Assembly: GCA_003252395.1 (NCBI GenBank) | Contig: QKEL01000009.1 | Span: 186,001 to 250,000 of the forward strand | Length of the DNA: 64,000 bases | Direction of reading: 5' to 3' | From: Spirochaetales bacterium | Lineage (GTDB): Bacteria > Spirochaetota > Spirochaetia > Treponematales > Treponemataceae | Part shown: in pieces, positions 62,783 through 64,000 of the stretch | How positions within the stretch are numbered: position 1 is the first letter of the stretch | Layout of the letters: every line of letters begins with the position of its first letter | The notes under the pieces: generated by a model | What the model was told of the DNA's origin: nothing | The model's database searches: none | What the model saw: the letters and a program-made list of their open reading frames with translations, nothing else | Program-made: the position numbers and the translations under genes

Positions 62783-63990
62783 AAATCGTCATGTTTACCG
62801 ATGCGTACTGGCCTCGGGTCAACGGGGTGACCGTTTCCGTGGAAACCTTTTCCCGGGCCTTGATCAAGGCAGGGCATCAGGTCGTGATTATCTGCTCGTT
62901 CTATCCCGAAAGCCAGGCGATAGAAAGAATGTCAAACCCGGTAATGGACCGCCGGGATAACAAGGACGACCCCGTGGTAATCCGGGTACCGTCGTATCCG
63001 CTTCCCATTTCCAAAGAGGATCGCCTCGCCAAATTCCACAAATGGTTTTGGGTGTCGAAACAGCTGAATGCCTTTGATCCCGACGTGATCCACGTGCAAA
63101 CGGAGTTCATCATCGGAGAATTCGGGTTCTACTACGCGAAACTGCACAATCTCCCGGTGGTGTACACGTTTCATACCCTCTGGGAAGACTATATCGCCAA
63201 CTACATACCCTACGCGCCGGAGTTCCTCCTGCGGTTTATCGCCCGTCGCGTCGTGAAGCATATGGCCCGCCGCGCCGATGCGGTGATTGCCCCGACCGAG
63301 CAGATCAGCGAGGTATTGAGACGGTATAAGGTCAAAAAGCCGGCCTATTTGCTTCCCACCGGCATCGATCCGACGTTATTCACCCATACGCCCGAAGAAA
63401 CGGCCGAGTTCCGGCAATCCTTCGAGGCTAAATATCCCTCATTACGGGGAAAACGGTTCCTTCTGTTCGCGGGCCGGGTAGGCAAGGAGAAAAACATCTC
63501 CTTTTTGCTTGCGTGCGCGGCCGACATCATGAACCGGGCGCCCGATACGGCCCTGGTAATCGCGGGCAATGGCCCAGACCTGTCCGGATTCATAGAAGAG
63601 GCGGAAAGCCTGGGCATATCGGAGCGCTGCGTCTTTACCGGCTATCTCGATAGAAAGGATCTCGCGCTTTTGTACGCCGCGGCCGAGGTCTTTACCTTTC
63701 CGTCGCTTACGGAAACGCAGGGCTTGGTCACGGTGGAGGCGATGCTTTCGGGTACCCCCGTGGTGGCGATCGGCGCGATGGGAACGCTCACGGTAATGGG
63801 CGGGGATAACGGGGGCTTTATGGTCCGGAACGACCGCCGGGAATTTACCGAACGGGTGATGGATCTTTTGGAAAACCGCGACCTACTCGAGCGTAAGTCA
63901 GCGGAGGCCATAGAGCACGGCCATCGCTGGACCATCGACCGCATGGCCGACAAGCTTGAGGCGATTTACCGGGAAACCCTCGAGCGATGA
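62779..63990 (+). CDS. Glycosyltransferase family 4
   Basis: About 403 residues. MKIVMFTDAYWPRVNGVTVSVETFSRAL is the usual GT4 N terminus, supporting 62779 over the in-frame ATG at 62764. The GT-B motifs HVQTEFIIGEFGFYYAK, LLFAGRVGKEKNISFLL and FPSLTETQGLVTVEAMLSG are present; the E-x7-E pair sits in the last. Likely substrates are glycolipids, for example diacylglycerol glucosides; this is inference. It ends overlapping the next gene. Confidence 0.9.
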   Translation: MKIVMFTDAYWPRVNGVTVSVETFSRALIKAGHQVVIICSFYPESQAIERMSNPVMDRRDNKDDPVVIRVPSYPLPISKEDRLAKFHKWFWVSKQLNAFDPDVIHVQTEFIIGEFGFYYAKLHNLPVVYTFHTLWEDYIANYIPYAPEFLLRFIARRVVKHMARRADAVIAPTEQISEVLRRYKVKKPAYLLPTGIDPTLFTHTPEETAEFRQSFEAKYPSLRGKRFLLFAGRVGKEKNISFLLACAADIMNRAPDTALVIAGNGPDLSGFIEEAESLGISERCVFTGYLDRKDLALLYAAAEVFTFPSLTETQGLVTVEAMLSGTPVVAIGAMGTLTVMGGDNGGFMVRNDRREFTERVMDLLENRDLLERKSAEAIEHGHRWTIDRMADKLEAIYRETLER

Positions 63991-64000
63991 AGCAAAAAAT
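63987..64000 (+). CDS. Start of a gene cut by the window end
   Basis: ATG AAG CAA AAA AAT begins in the glycosyltransferase stop (ATGA overlap). Only five codons are visible, so nothing can be said of its function. Confidence 0.3.

Overview
The window looks like chromosomal DNA of a GC-rich spirochaete related to Treponema. The main evidence is the chemotaxis block cheA - cheW/cheR-like fusion - cheX - cheY, a FliG1-type second rotor protein, a Treponema-type omega subunit, a tiny AURKAIP1/COX24-like ribosomal protein and a very long signal peptidase I. The cell is motile and has its own arginine and lysine pathway genes, so a free-living or gut-commensal lifestyle fits better than an obligate pathogen. 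I see no insertion sequence, prophage, CRISPR array or rRNA. Gene density is high, and many neighbours overlap by ATGA or GTGA.

Layout. 1-3405: 3' end of cheA, then cheW-cheR-like, cheX and cheY. 3388-4125 (-): orphan OmpR-like regulator. 4247-8912: short SMC protein, a small membrane protein and a repeat-containing lipoprotein. 9003-10433: phosphodiesterase, membrane-anchored rhodanese and tRNA-Pro(GGG). 10434-12179: response regulator and a zinc-dependent phospholipase C-like protein. 12211-19240: fliG1, M16 peptidase, a small protein and clpB. 19317-20471: thymidine-kinase-like protein. 20472-29363: arginine locus, made of a regulated leader with a short Arg-rich peptide, argC-J-B-D-G, two unrelated genes, argH and a terminator. 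29492-34202: ssb, an MbfA-like membrane ferritin, an MFS transporter, a DUF554 protein and a MalK/UgpC-type ATPase. 34238-37110 (-): radical SAM protein and RNase II. 37217-39360: lysC-dapB. 39363-41252 (-): inactive M48-like lipoprotein-free periplasmic protein. 41311-44550: rRNA methyltransferase, a first MiaA-like protein, a small protein (-) and TatD. 44507-46482 (-): HPt protein and class I fumarase. 46557-48233: signal peptidase I. 48315-51905 (-): hflK-hflC-pseudokinase-like protein. 52007-53181: rpoZ and canonical miaA. 53238-60001: bS22-like peptide, a structured non-coding stretch, dxs-folP, cdaA-cdaR, acpS, a DUF2225 protein and truA. 60002-62691 (-): priA and a family 4 uracil-DNA glycosylase. 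62779-63990: GT4 glycosyltransferase; a further gene starts at the window edge.

Two regulatory observations stand out. First, about a dozen operon-first genes have a sigma70-type -10 hexamer ending only 5-9 nt before the start codon, several with a good -35 at 17-18 bp. These include fliG1, rpoZ, clpB, dxs, tatD, fumarase, the uracil-DNA glycosylase and the DUF554 gene. This predicts widespread leaderless mRNAs, alongside other genes with strong Shine-Dalgarno sites. Second, the arg operon is preceded by a promoter overlapped by a 9-bp inverted repeat, and by a 28-codon reading frame with a strong ribosome site that ends in four consecutive Arg codons. A C-rich tract lies within it and a long hairpin follows it. 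This has the layout of an arginine-sensing attenuator. Other points of interest are a hinge-poor SMC, a CheR-like domain missing catalytic residues, two MiaA paralogues, a predicted pseudoprotease, and a predicted pseudokinase beside HflKC.

All functional calls are from reading sequence motifs without database searches. Promoters and RNA structures are predictions.
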